25,925 bases of DNA from a virus. The stretch lies in IMG/VR virus record IMGVR_UViG_3300034105_000406, positions 1 to 25,925 of that record; one strand, 5' to 3'. The position numbers and the translations under genes were made by a program. Below, piece by piece: positions 8,005 to 14,756 of this stretch. The notes under the pieces are model-generated. The model made no database searches and was not told the origin of the DNA. It saw nothing but the letters and a program-made list of their open reading frames with translations. The number at the start of each line of letters is the position of its first letter. Within the stretch, counting starts at the first letter, position 1.

Positions 8005-8919
8005 TTACACGCCGGGCGTGCCGTACACTGCGCGAGGGTCGGTCCACGAAATCGTGTAACGCTCTGTCGCTTTGTAGCGCATTGAGTCAGTCTCGAAGTC
8101 GCCTTCCATGGTCTTTTCAAGACCACGGCGCATCATCAACTTCAGACCTTCTGGCGCGTCAGTCTGCACCCACCAGTTGGTGGCTGAAGTCAAACGGCTC
8201 AGTACCGAAGCGCCCTCGGGCATCAGACCAATCGACTTGACTGGGTTGATGTCGTTGTTGGCGGTGCCGGTACGGAGCACAGACTTGAGCAGAACTTCTG
8301 CTTGGAACACGTTGCCCGGTGCAACGATCAGCTTCAGCGGCTGAAGACGGATCTTCTTGCCGTTGTTGTCCACAGCTTGGCGCACTTGGATGAGCATCTG
8401 CTCAAGCGAAGTTTGCGACAAGTTAGCTGCGGTCGTGAGCTGGTTGCTAAACACGCCGTTTACGATCGGGTGCGAGGTGTTGGTGAGTGAAACGCCATCG
8501 CCGCCGACGTAGCTGCTATTGAACGCACGGTTCAATACGTTAGCTGCGAGCAGTTCTTTGGTTTCAATCAACGACTGCGCTAAGTGTTTAGCGTAGACCT
8601 GACCGATACGGATGTGATCGCCGTCCTCAACCAAGACTTTGGTCAACGCGAAGGCTAAGCCATAAACGTTGTACACATAGCGTTGGAGGAACAGCACGCC
8701 GCCCTGCTGGTACGAGACGGGTGTGCCGTCAGGTAACTGAGGAGCCGCGCCGAAACCGTACAGGACGGGTTCTTCGTGGTAGTTTCTTGGGATGCCCATT
8801 TGCTCGCGGAACACTGTGCTCCACTCATCGGCTCGTTGGTCATAGATTCCGTCGAAGCATTCGTTGAGGATTGGCTCAACAATCGATCGGAAGTCCGTAC
8901 TGCGCATTGGAGCTGCCAT
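8005..8919 (-). CDS. Major capsid protein
   Basis: A protein of 304 residues, the expected size for a compact HK97-fold major head protein. Landmarks are MRSTDFRSIVEPILNECFDG at the N-terminus, the long-helix region QVYAKHLAQSLIETKELLAA (about 110-130) leading to NVLNRAFNSSYVGGDGVSL and NTSHPIVNG, then RQAVDNNGKKIRLQPLKLIV. The C-terminal part, NWWVQTDAPEGLKLMMRRGL to YTISWTDPRAVYGTPGV, matches the end of this capsid type, where the subunit contacts lie. A good ribosome-binding site (GGGGAG, about eight bases upstream) supports the ATG at 8919. It follows a capsid-associated gene and is followed by a strong terminator, consistent with very high expression. The HK97 fold is inferred from the family resemblance. 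Confidence 0.85.
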   Translation of the reverse strand: MAAPMRSTDFRSIVEPILNECFDGIYDQRADEWSTVFREQMGIPRNYHEEPVLYGFGAAPQLPDGTPVSYQQGGVLFLQRYVYNVYGLAFALTKVLVEDGDHIRIGQVYAKHLAQSLIETKELLAANVLNRAFNSSYVGGDGVSLTNTSHPIVNGVFSNQLTTAANLSQTSLEQMLIQVRQAVDNNGKKIRLQPLKLIVAPGNVFQAEVLLKSVLRTGTANNDINPVKSIGLMPEGASVLSRLTSATNWWVQTDAPEGLKLMMRRGLEKTMEGDFETDSMRYKATERYTISWTDPRAVYGTPGV

Positions 8920-8932
8920 TTGTCATCTCCCC

Positions 8933-9520
8933 TTAAATAGCGTTAACAGTTGCGACGAACTGGGGCTTGCTGACTTGGACGCGAACGATCACAAAAGGAT
9001 CGCCCCAGTTGTTATCTGGGTACGGTGCAATGTCAACAATACGGAACTGACCAGCGTTACCTGAGCCAACGAGTGATGCCGACAGAGTCATCTGTGACAG
9101 ACCGGTGGTGGTAGAGCCTGCAGTGAAGTTGCTCAAGTTCGCTTCGTTACCGACCGAAGTTTGAGCCATTGTGCCGTCAGTCTGAATTTCGTACACGATC
9201 TGTTGATCGTTGTAGAAATAGGCGACGACGCTACCGGCGATTGCAGTAGTGCTTGCAGGCCAGTAGTTAGAGACACGGCGACGACCAGTTGTGTCAGTCC
9301 ACTCGACGCCTGCGAAGGCACCAGAGACTAAGCCGCTGTTGGTTGTTGTGTCCAGAACTGGCAAGATGACGCCAGCGTTTGGCGAGTACTGAACAGCCTG
9401 ACCTTTTAAGATTGAGGTGCCGTAGCCCGAGGTGATGCCATTAGCCAATGCTTGTGCGCGTTCCAACCCTGTTGGGAAATACGCAGGTCGCAGGCCAAAA
9501 GGTGCAGAGGTTGCACTCAT
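8933..9520 (-). CDS. Capsid-associated structural protein (195 aa)
   Basis: This protein of 195 residues begins SAPFGLRPAYFPTGLERAQA and continues with GYGTSILKGQAVQYSPNAG, GAFAGVEWTDTTGRRRVSNY and a terminal PDNNWGDPFVIVRVQVSKPQ. I recognise this as a conserved phage protein encoded directly beside the major capsid gene, probably a decoration or minor capsid protein. It is beta-rich and lacks transmembrane or catalytic signatures. AGGAG lies seven bases before the ATG. Only 13 bases separate its stop from the capsid start, so the two are co-transcribed. It is the first gene after an AT-rich spacer that could hold a promoter, so it may mark the start of a separate capsid transcript. Its role is inferred from context. 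Confidence 0.68.
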   Translation of the reverse strand: MSATSAPFGLRPAYFPTGLERAQALANGITSGYGTSILKGQAVQYSPNAGVILPVLDTTTNSGLVSGAFAGVEWTDTTGRRRVSNYWPASTTAIAGSVVAYFYNDQQIVYEIQTDGTMAQTSVGNEANLSNFTAGSTTTGLSQMTLSASLVGSGNAGQFRIVDIAPYPDNNWGDPFVIVRVQVSKPQFVATVNAI

Positions 9521-9580
9521 AGGATGCTCCTAAAAAACTGTTAAAGGGATAATGTTTTCGCTTTCTTCAAAGCTACAGGC

Positions 9581-9603
9581 AAAATCATCTGAAACATGAT
9601 TTT
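9581..9603 (-). other. RNA hairpin, 8-bp perfect stem
   Basis: AAAATCAT and ATGATTTT pair perfectly around a seven-base loop, about 60 bases upstream of the capsid-associated start codon. No U-tract follows on the minus strand, so it is not a standard terminator. An RNA-processing or 5'-leader stability role is possible. Confidence 0.5.
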
Positions 9604-9620
9604 TAGGACTAAATTTGGTG

Positions 9621-9652
9621 TGGATACCTGCTTTTTACAAAGCGGGCATCCA
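9621..9652 (-). other. RNA hairpin, 14-bp stem with one mismatch
   Basis: TGGATGCCCGCTTT can pair with AAAGCAGGTATCCA around a four-base loop (GTAA), with one mismatch and one wobble. There is no U-tract after it in either direction. Its length and its position in the capsid leader make it a candidate RNase III-type processing site or mRNA-stabilising element, by analogy with other phages. Confidence 0.55.
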
Positions 9653-9695
9653 TATACTGCATATTTTAATACTAATTTTTTAAAAGTAAAGCAAG

Positions 9696-10223
9696 TTAAC
9701 TAAAGTGTGGCAATTTCACGTTACTTTCATCTGGCAAGCTGCCCTCGATGCTGCCCGCTGCTTTGCCTGAACGATCGCGCTGGCTCACGAGCTGCTCTTG
9801 GTCGACGCGGATCTTGTCTGCCTCGTCCATCGGCTGGAAGTGATGGTGCTCAAGCATGATGTCTTGATAGATGTCCATCGGCATCTTGCAAAGCAGCATC
9901 TCGTTGCACATAATGTGCCCAGACTGATCGCCCTCCTTGACCTTGTACATGTCGTAACCCGGCATCTCGTCGGCGCGTACAGGCATGTAACCTAGTGAAA
10001 ACCGGCGATGAATTGGGTCGTACTGGCTGTTTGTAGCAAGCCAGCACAGGTGAAATCCGGGGATTTCCGGGATGTTTGGCAGCACGGTCTGCTGAAACTC
10101 GTTACGCGCACGACGACGCTCGCGCACAATCGGAAAGTTCTCCTCGGGCGCTGCACGCGATGCGTCTTGCTCGGTGCGGTTGTTGCGGCTCTCGCCGGCA
10201 CTGCGTTTTAAACGGCTATCCAT
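9696..10223 (-). CDS. Conserved phage head-region protein of unknown function (175 aa)
   Basis: The N-terminal 45 residues are charged and probably disordered. They are followed by a conserved core: NIPEIPGFHLCWLATNSQYD, PIHRRFSLGYMPVRADEMPG, YDMYKVKEGDQSGHIMCNEM and LLCKMPMDIYQDIMLEHHH. The C-terminus is polar. I know this core only as a recurrent small protein between scaffold and capsid genes in aquatic phages; no activity is established. Its ATG overlaps the stop of the scaffold-like gene by one base (TAATG), with AAGGA about eight bases upstream, so the two are coupled. Position and coupling suggest a role in head assembly. Confidence 0.65.
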   Translation of the reverse strand: MDSRLKRSAGESRNNRTEQDASRAAPEENFPIVRERRRARNEFQQTVLPNIPEIPGFHLCWLATNSQYDPIHRRFSLGYMPVRADEMPGYDMYKVKEGDQSGHIMCNEMLLCKMPMDIYQDIMLEHHHFQPMDEADKIRVDQEQLVSQRDRSGKAAGSIEGSLPDESNVKLPHFS

Positions 10224-11176
10224 TATGCATTCCTTTTGTTTTCACGGTCATACTTTGCGTAGGATTTGATCATCTTTGCGCGTTGATCGGGGTTATCCCA
10301 CGCGCCCATGTCCTTAATTGCCTGCACACGATCCGCAGAGAGCCTGAACTCGTTACCGCGCCCAGTTGGTGCAGACTCACGCCCTGAGCCCGTCATGCGT
10401 GGGCGTTGGGCAGAACGTTGCGGTGCAGCATTGCCGGTGCGATGCGGCAGGTACTTTGAGACGCGATCATCAAGCTCATCCCAGTAATCGGGCGAAGATG
10501 GGTCGTAACCCTCATCTGTGAGCTTTTTGTCCAAGCGCTGAGCGATTTCAGAGTCCATGTCCTTTGCCTGTGGGTCGTACCACGGATTGCGCTCCATCCA
10601 CTCGGCGGCGTTGCGCTGAACAGACGGATCTGGCACGTTCATCGTGGGCTTAGGTGGCTGCGACATCTGCCGAGTTGCCTGATCCTTGATGTTTTTCAAA
10701 GATTCGTGCTTGCGCTGCGACTCGTACATCAGCTCTTGAGCCTTGACGACTGCGTCACCGTCCTGATTGGCAACGGCCTCACGCATTTTCATCTTTGCGT
10801 ACTCGATCTGCACCTCGGTGTCGTCAATTGCCTTGTCAACACGGGCTAATTCAGCCCCAGAGGTGCGCTTTTCAAGGTGCGCCAAGCGCTCCGAGAGCTG
10901 CTGGTTCTGTGTGCGCAGGTTATTGATCAGGTGGCTGGACTCTTTTGTCTTTTCGCGGTGAATAGACTTCTTGAGGCGTCGCTCTTCACGCCGAGCAGCG
11001 CGAATTGCCTCACGATCGGGGTCTTTATCAAGTCCGTCGTTGGCTTCAACGTCACCACCCTCTGCCAATTCGGGTTTTTCTTCAGCTTCGGGCGCTTCGC
11101 CCTCGGGTAACTGCGCGATCGCGGAGCCGTCTTGCTCCTCGTCAACCTGCATTTCCATTTTTTCTGTTGAGTTCAT
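10223..11176 (-). CDS. Scaffold-like head assembly protein
   Basis: This protein of 317 residues has the make-up of a capsid scaffolding protein. The N-terminal 55 residues are very acidic. A long charged helical region at about residues 55-170 (AARREERRLKKSIHREKTKE, LRTQNQQLSERLAHLEKRTS, VQIEYAKMKMREAVANQ) probably forms coiled coils. The basic C-terminus ends MIKSYAKYDRENKRNA, the part that would bind the shell. It lies between portal and capsid genes, as scaffolds do. Its ATG overlaps the TGA of the GroES-like gene (ATGA). Residues 12-20 (DEEQDGSAI) closely match residues 45-53 of the portal. No protease domain is visible. The assignment rests on composition, helical pattern and position. 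Confidence 0.7.
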   Translation of the reverse strand: MNSTEKMEMQVDEEQDGSAIAQLPEGEAPEAEEKPELAEGGDVEANDGLDKDPDREAIRAARREERRLKKSIHREKTKESSHLINNLRTQNQQLSERLAHLEKRTSGAELARVDKAIDDTEVQIEYAKMKMREAVANQDGDAVVKAQELMYESQRKHESLKNIKDQATRQMSQPPKPTMNVPDPSVQRNAAEWMERNPWYDPQAKDMDSEIAQRLDKKLTDEGYDPSSPDYWDELDDRVSKYLPHRTGNAAPQRSAQRPRMTGSGRESAPTGRGNEFRLSADRVQAIKDMGAWDNPDQRAKMIKSYAKYDRENKRNA

Positions 11177-11583
11177 ACGAATTGCCTCATAGTCAAGACT
11201 TGGTCAGGGTCAACCTTCGCCCATAACTCAAAATCGTTAAGGATTTGCAGCGAAACTTGGTCTTCTGCGTCGTTTGGGTTAGGTACTGTGAACCGATCGC
11301 CTGACCAGCGCGGTACGCGCACGTAGTCGCCGACTTGGCACCAGATGCCCTCGCCCCATTCGGATAAAGTGTCACGATTCTTGAATGCGATCGGGCCAAG
11401 TGCTAAGACCTTGCCGATCATTGACTGCGCACGCTCAGTTTCGCGTGTTTCTTCTACCAAGATGATGCCGCCTTTACTTGCTTTTTTGACGCTTTTGAGT
11501 TGTAACAACACTCGGGCACCAAGAGGCGTGATGCCGTGCATACACTGCGGGAACGCCTCGTCGAGGGTCTCAAAGTCCTTCAT
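11173..11583 (-). CDS. GroES-like co-chaperonin (136 aa)
   Basis: The protein has the plan of a GroES/Cpn10 barrel subunit: GITPLGARVLLQL at residues 17-29, a mobile loop KKASKGGIILVEETRE at 33-48, IGKVLALGPIAF, and GDYVRVPRWSGDRF near residue 90. GGIIL (38-42) matches the GGIVL-type tripeptide region by which GroES binds GroEL. The product is longer than host GroES (about 97 residues), with an N-terminal extension and an insert before GDYVRV. I chose the ATG at 11583 because AGGAG lies five bases upstream; the frame is open to 11628, but that start has no such site. It probably lets host GroEL fold phage head proteins, as T4 gp31 does. It overlaps the scaffold-like gene by four bases. Confidence 0.72.
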   Translation of the reverse strand: MKDFETLDEAFPQCMHGITPLGARVLLQLKSVKKASKGGIILVEETRETERAQSMIGKVLALGPIAFKNRDTLSEWGEGIWCQVGDYVRVPRWSGDRFTVPNPNDAEDQVSLQILNDFELWAKVDPDQVLTMRQFV

Positions 11584-11592
11584 ACTCACTCC

Positions 11593-11633
11593 TAAAAGCG
11601 CCATTCGGCACTTGGTTAAAAGCGCCATTCGGC
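11593..11633 (-). repeat. Direct repeat of 17 bp upstream of the GroES-like gene
   Basis: An identical 17-bp unit (plus strand TAAAAGCGCCATTCGGC) occurs at 11593-11609 and 11617-11633, spaced 24 bp apart. The right-hand copy sits in a small hairpin, GCGCC-ATTC-GGCGC. The left copy abuts the ribosome-binding site of the GroES-like gene. It could be a regulatory element or a remnant of duplication. Confidence 0.75.
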
Positions 11634-11727
11634 GCGGTTATCCTCGTCTTTCCGAGGCGTCAACTCTAAAGCCGAGTGGTTAGGTCGGTGACCCTTATCA
11701 AAAGCCCGACCCCGCTTGCTAAAGGCG

Positions 11728-11919
11728 TTACAAATCTTCGTCTTTCTCTGTCAAAATCTCGTCAAGTATGTCTAGAGCTTCACCAAGCCCTTGATATGTG
11801 CCGACCATGCGGTGATAGGACTCAATATTGATCGCGTAGCCGTCAGCAAGAGACAGCGCTAACTCTAAGCGCCGTTCTTTTAGCTTGCCGATCAGCTCGC
11901 TGACTGGGTTAACGACCAC
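11728..11919 (-). CDS. Small helical phage protein (63 aa), GTG start
   Basis: A short, largely helical protein (VSELIGKLKERRLELALSLA, SYHRMVGTYQGLGEALDILD, EILTEKDEDL) with an acidic end. It starts with GTG and overlaps the end of the preceding 92-residue gene by 11 bp, which supports it as a coupled gene. The ribosome-binding site is weak (AGCAGG), consistent with dependence on the upstream gene. I recognise the sequence type as a recurrent small phage protein between portal and head genes. Its function is unknown. Downstream, about 100 bases without a gene precede the GroES-like repeats. Confidence 0.6.
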   Translation of the reverse strand: MVVNPVSELIGKLKERRLELALSLADGYAINIESYHRMVGTYQGLGEALDILDEILTEKDEDL

Positions 11920-12187
11920 GGCCTGCTGCTTTACGCACAGGGATGCCGATAGCGATCGTCAAGCCCATACCCTTCTTAGGCATACCGCCGTTTTTCAGGC
12001 TGGCAATCTTTGCGCCCGTTGATTTCATTGGCTCTAGAACGCCGCCTCTTGCTGGCAGATTAGCTGCGCCGCCCTCTGCCATGACTGCGCCGCCCTTGGC
12101 GTACTTTTGAATGACTGACTTGCCCTTAGCCATAGGCACAGACTCGCCCATGGCCATGCGTTTGTGTTGTGAAATTGCGTCTGACAT
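11909..12187 (-). CDS. Small basic Gly-Gly-motif protein (92 aa)
   Basis: The protein is basic and rich in Gly, Met, Ala and Lys. Residues 26-41 read IQKYAKGGAVMAEGGA, close to the KYATGGVVQ repeats of the 184-residue protein and to the GGAV motifs of the giant protein. NGGMPKKGMG near residue 66 is also similar to the 184-residue protein. AAGGAG lies eight bases before the ATG, inside the end of the portal gene, from which it is separated by two bases. No known domain is visible. It may be a small virion component that shares a docking or processing signal with its larger partners; this is inference from the motif. Confidence 0.6.
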   Translation of the reverse strand: MSDAISQHKRMAMGESVPMAKGKSVIQKYAKGGAVMAEGGAANLPARGGVLEPMKSTGAKIASLKNGGMPKKGMGLTIAIGIPVRKAAGRGR

Positions 12188-12189
12188 GA

Positions 12190-14754
12190 TTAAACTCCTT
12201 GAGGTGGTGCTTCAGGTTGGGATTGTTGCGCCATTTGCGCCTGTTGCTGCTGTGCTGCTAATTGTTGTTGCTGTTGTGCTGCGAGTTGTTGACGCTGTGC
12301 TTCGTGCTGCTGCTCAAGCGTGAGTAAGTTGATGTCGTGCGTGAGCTCTGCCGCCTTAATCTGCTGGTCGGCAACGTTCTTCTCCTGCTTGGCCTTCGTA
12401 TCTGCCGCGAGCTTTGCGCCATCAAGCTGTAAACGAGCCTGATCCTCTGCCGCCTTACGGTTAGTCTCGGCCATCTGGGTCTGAACAAGCGCCTGCACTG
12501 ACGGATCAGTAGGCTGTTGCTGCGCTTTGAGTTGCTGGATGGTCTGGATCATCTGCTGCATGATCGGCACCACACCCGCAAACTGCTGCTGCGTGTCTTG
12601 GTGCACGTGCTGCGAGCTCGCTGCAAGCAATTTCTGCGCCTCCTGAATGATGGGTTGCACCTTCAAGATATCAAACTGCTCGCCTAGCGCATTGGATGCG
12701 TACCGGTCCATCGAGTTCAGGTACCAGAGCGTTAAGTGCTGCTTTAAGTGCTCAAGCATCGCGGGGATAAACACCGGGGCCATGATAGGACTTGCGCCGT
12801 ACATAGGGTCCTTGGCGTAGTCCAAGTGAACTTGCATGTGCGCTAAGTGCTCTTGGTTGGGAAACGCGCCCACGGGCTTACCAAGCGTCATGGCGACGTT
12901 CTCAAGCGCGGGGTTCATTTCCTTAACGTCTTGCGGATCAGGTAGCACTTCATTGATATCAGGAAGCTTGATCTGCTTAAGAATTCGCTTTTCAACAGCC
13001 AGTCGATTGTATAAGTCTGGATTCGCCTGCGCGCGTGCGGCGAGAGCCTGTACTTGTGCATAGCGTTGTGACTCCGCAAAGATGTGGGGATCAGACACTG
13101 GTACAACGTCAGAGTTCTTCTCAAAGTCCTTTGAGGTGACGCCTAACTCTTGGCTCATCTCGTCAGGGTTGTCATCCAAGTACCAGCGGTTCAAGCGCCC
13201 GATGATCTTGAGCACCCGTGCTTGGCTTGTGTGCAGCCGCGCGTGGATGGATGAGAACACCGCAGCACCCTGCTCGATCAGCGCCTGCGTGGTGCCTACG
13301 GGGGCGTTAGAGGTGACGTTAGCGATCTTCTCTTCGGCGGTAGTCACTACACCCTTAGCCGCCGATGTAAGCCAGCCTAAAAGCTGAAACAACACCGCGG
13401 AGGGTTGGTTAAACGGCATCGGCATCGCGATCTTTCTCACGTCGTCTACGCCCGGTGCACCCTCAATCTCCGTGACCTGCGTGGGCTCGACAACAATGCT
13501 CTGCCCTGAGACCTTGCCGCCCTTGAGCTTAAGCATCGTGGGGGCGTTGTTTATATGAGCAGAATCAAGCAGAGCCCGCAGAGCGCCAGTAAGAGCAGCA
13601 GACAGACCGCCAATAAGATGGGGCAAACCAACGGCATACGCACCTCGCCAAGGAATGAATTTGAATTCAACAATCCAGTCGAGCTTTGACATCAACTCGT
13701 CGCCGTCTTCCCAGTTACGGTACAAACCCACGACCTCGGACGACAGGTCATCGATCATCAGGATGTAGGGGGCACGCTCGCCCTTGGACTTCTGATCGTC
13801 CTCGAGCTCCATCCAAGTGTAGATGTGAAACACACGGCGCACGCCATCAATGTTGTCAGACTCTGACTTGCGACCCTCAATCTTGTTGTTCGCCTTCTCA
13901 GGCTTACTCTCCTCAGGCTCTTGGCTCGCACGGTAGATGTCAAGATCGATGTACAGACCTGATGAGACGCGAGCCTCAAAGTCGTCTTGCGTGATGTCGT
14001 TGACCTCGGTCACACGGCTCGCGGTGTAAAAGTTCGCCGCGGCAAAGGGCAAGTACACGTTATCGATCGGCAGGAACTCGGCGCACGGACGGCGCTTGCT
14101 CTCGTCGTACCAGATCTTCATGTACTGCGAGCCACCAAGTGGAAGTTGGGTGAGGAGTTGTTCCTCCTCGTCACGGTACTCCTCGATCTTCTCGGTCAAC
14201 TGGTAGTTCATGTAATCGCGCTTGCGCTCGGCGATCATCGTCTTCTGCTCAGTCACCTCACCGAGTATCTTTGAGCGCACCGGACCGTCTGGCGGGAAGA
14301 GCTCTTTGATCGCTCGCGCTGCGAAGTCCACGCAGCCCTCGGCCATGATGGGGTGCACGACCTTACTGGCACCCATAAAAGATGCGCCACCGGGGGCGTC
14401 TTGCCCAAGTCCCGTGCGACGCAGGCCCTCTTCGTACTGTTTATCACGTCCCTCGCGGGCGTCCTTGTCCTTCTCAACGAGCTCGATGTACTTAGACGCA
14501 ATGCCCGATAAGTCATACGCACGGATGCTTTCGGCTAAGTTCTCGTAGAAGTCCGGTGAGTCTTCTGGCCCCAGCGTGTCATCATCTAGACGCACAATCG
14601 CTGAGCCGTCGTCCTGCTCCTCAACCTCAGGCTGCTTGAACAGGTCGACCTCGGCAACGTCGCCGAACTCGCTGTCTGTGAACTCGTTGTCACCCTGCGC
14701 CGCGGGGGCGATGAAGCGACCATAGTCCTGCGGGATTGGCATTTCAGTAGCCAT
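12190..14754 (-). CDS. Portal protein, long P22-like form (854 aa)
   Basis: The portal forms the ring through which DNA enters and leaves the head. The size and layout fit the long portals of short-tailed phages. The N-terminus is acidic and carries EEQDDGSAIV at residues 45-54. The core begins with LSGIASKYIELVEKDKDARE and continues with YMNYQLTEKIEEYRDEEEQL, MKIWYDESKRRPCAEFLPID and FKFIPWRGAYAVGLPHLIGG. The wing-to-stem region near residue 500 reads AVFSSIHARLHTSQARVLKI, a typical portal signature. The last 110 residues are helical and Gln-rich (QQQ runs near the end), probably a barrel or coiled coil entering the head lumen. It follows the giant protein by two bases. There is no frameshift or truncation. 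Confidence 0.88.
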   Translation of the reverse strand: MATEMPIPQDYGRFIAPAAQGDNEFTDSEFGDVAEVDLFKQPEVEEQDDGSAIVRLDDDTLGPEDSPDFYENLAESIRAYDLSGIASKYIELVEKDKDAREGRDKQYEEGLRRTGLGQDAPGGASFMGASKVVHPIMAEGCVDFAARAIKELFPPDGPVRSKILGEVTEQKTMIAERKRDYMNYQLTEKIEEYRDEEEQLLTQLPLGGSQYMKIWYDESKRRPCAEFLPIDNVYLPFAAANFYTASRVTEVNDITQDDFEARVSSGLYIDLDIYRASQEPEESKPEKANNKIEGRKSESDNIDGVRRVFHIYTWMELEDDQKSKGERAPYILMIDDLSSEVVGLYRNWEDGDELMSKLDWIVEFKFIPWRGAYAVGLPHLIGGLSAALTGALRALLDSAHINNAPTMLKLKGGKVSGQSIVVEPTQVTEIEGAPGVDDVRKIAMPMPFNQPSAVLFQLLGWLTSAAKGVVTTAEEKIANVTSNAPVGTTQALIEQGAAVFSSIHARLHTSQARVLKIIGRLNRWYLDDNPDEMSQELGVTSKDFEKNSDVVPVSDPHIFAESQRYAQVQALAARAQANPDLYNRLAVEKRILKQIKLPDINEVLPDPQDVKEMNPALENVAMTLGKPVGAFPNQEHLAHMQVHLDYAKDPMYGASPIMAPVFIPAMLEHLKQHLTLWYLNSMDRYASNALGEQFDILKVQPIIQEAQKLLAASSQHVHQDTQQQFAGVVPIMQQMIQTIQQLKAQQQPTDPSVQALVQTQMAETNRKAAEDQARLQLDGAKLAADTKAKQEKNVADQQIKAAELTHDINLLTLEQQHEAQRQQLAAQQQQQLAAQQQQAQMAQQSQPEAPPQGV
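12238..12310 (-). repeat. Gln-codon microsatellite in the portal C-terminus
   Basis: Runs of CAG/CAA codons near the 3' end of the portal gene encode the QQLAAQQQQQLAAQQQQAQ segment. Such tracts are prone to slippage and may vary in length between relatives. Confidence 0.8.
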
Positions 14755-14756
14755 AG

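Larger units (their letters stand above)
9521..9695. other. AT-rich hairpin-bearing spacer before the capsid genes
   Basis: This 175-bp stretch has no plausible gene. It separates the packaging/scaffold genes from the capsid genes and is far more AT-rich than its surroundings. It holds two stem-loops (listed separately) and a weak minus-strand promoter-like pair: TTGCTT and TATTAA with a 17-base spacer near 9669-9697. The promoter match is poor and may just reflect AT richness. Confidence 0.6.

Noticed and set aside
11584-11628. A 15-residue N-terminal extension of the GroES-like protein
   Set aside because: The extension overlaps the direct repeat and lacks a ribosome-binding site, while the ATG at 11583 has AGGAG at good spacing.
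11660-11720. A tRNA-like stretch (GCCGAGTGGTTAGG) on the plus strand
   Set aside because: It recalls the D-arm of Ser tRNAs, but no acceptor stem, anticodon arm or GTTCGA-type T-loop can be fitted around it.
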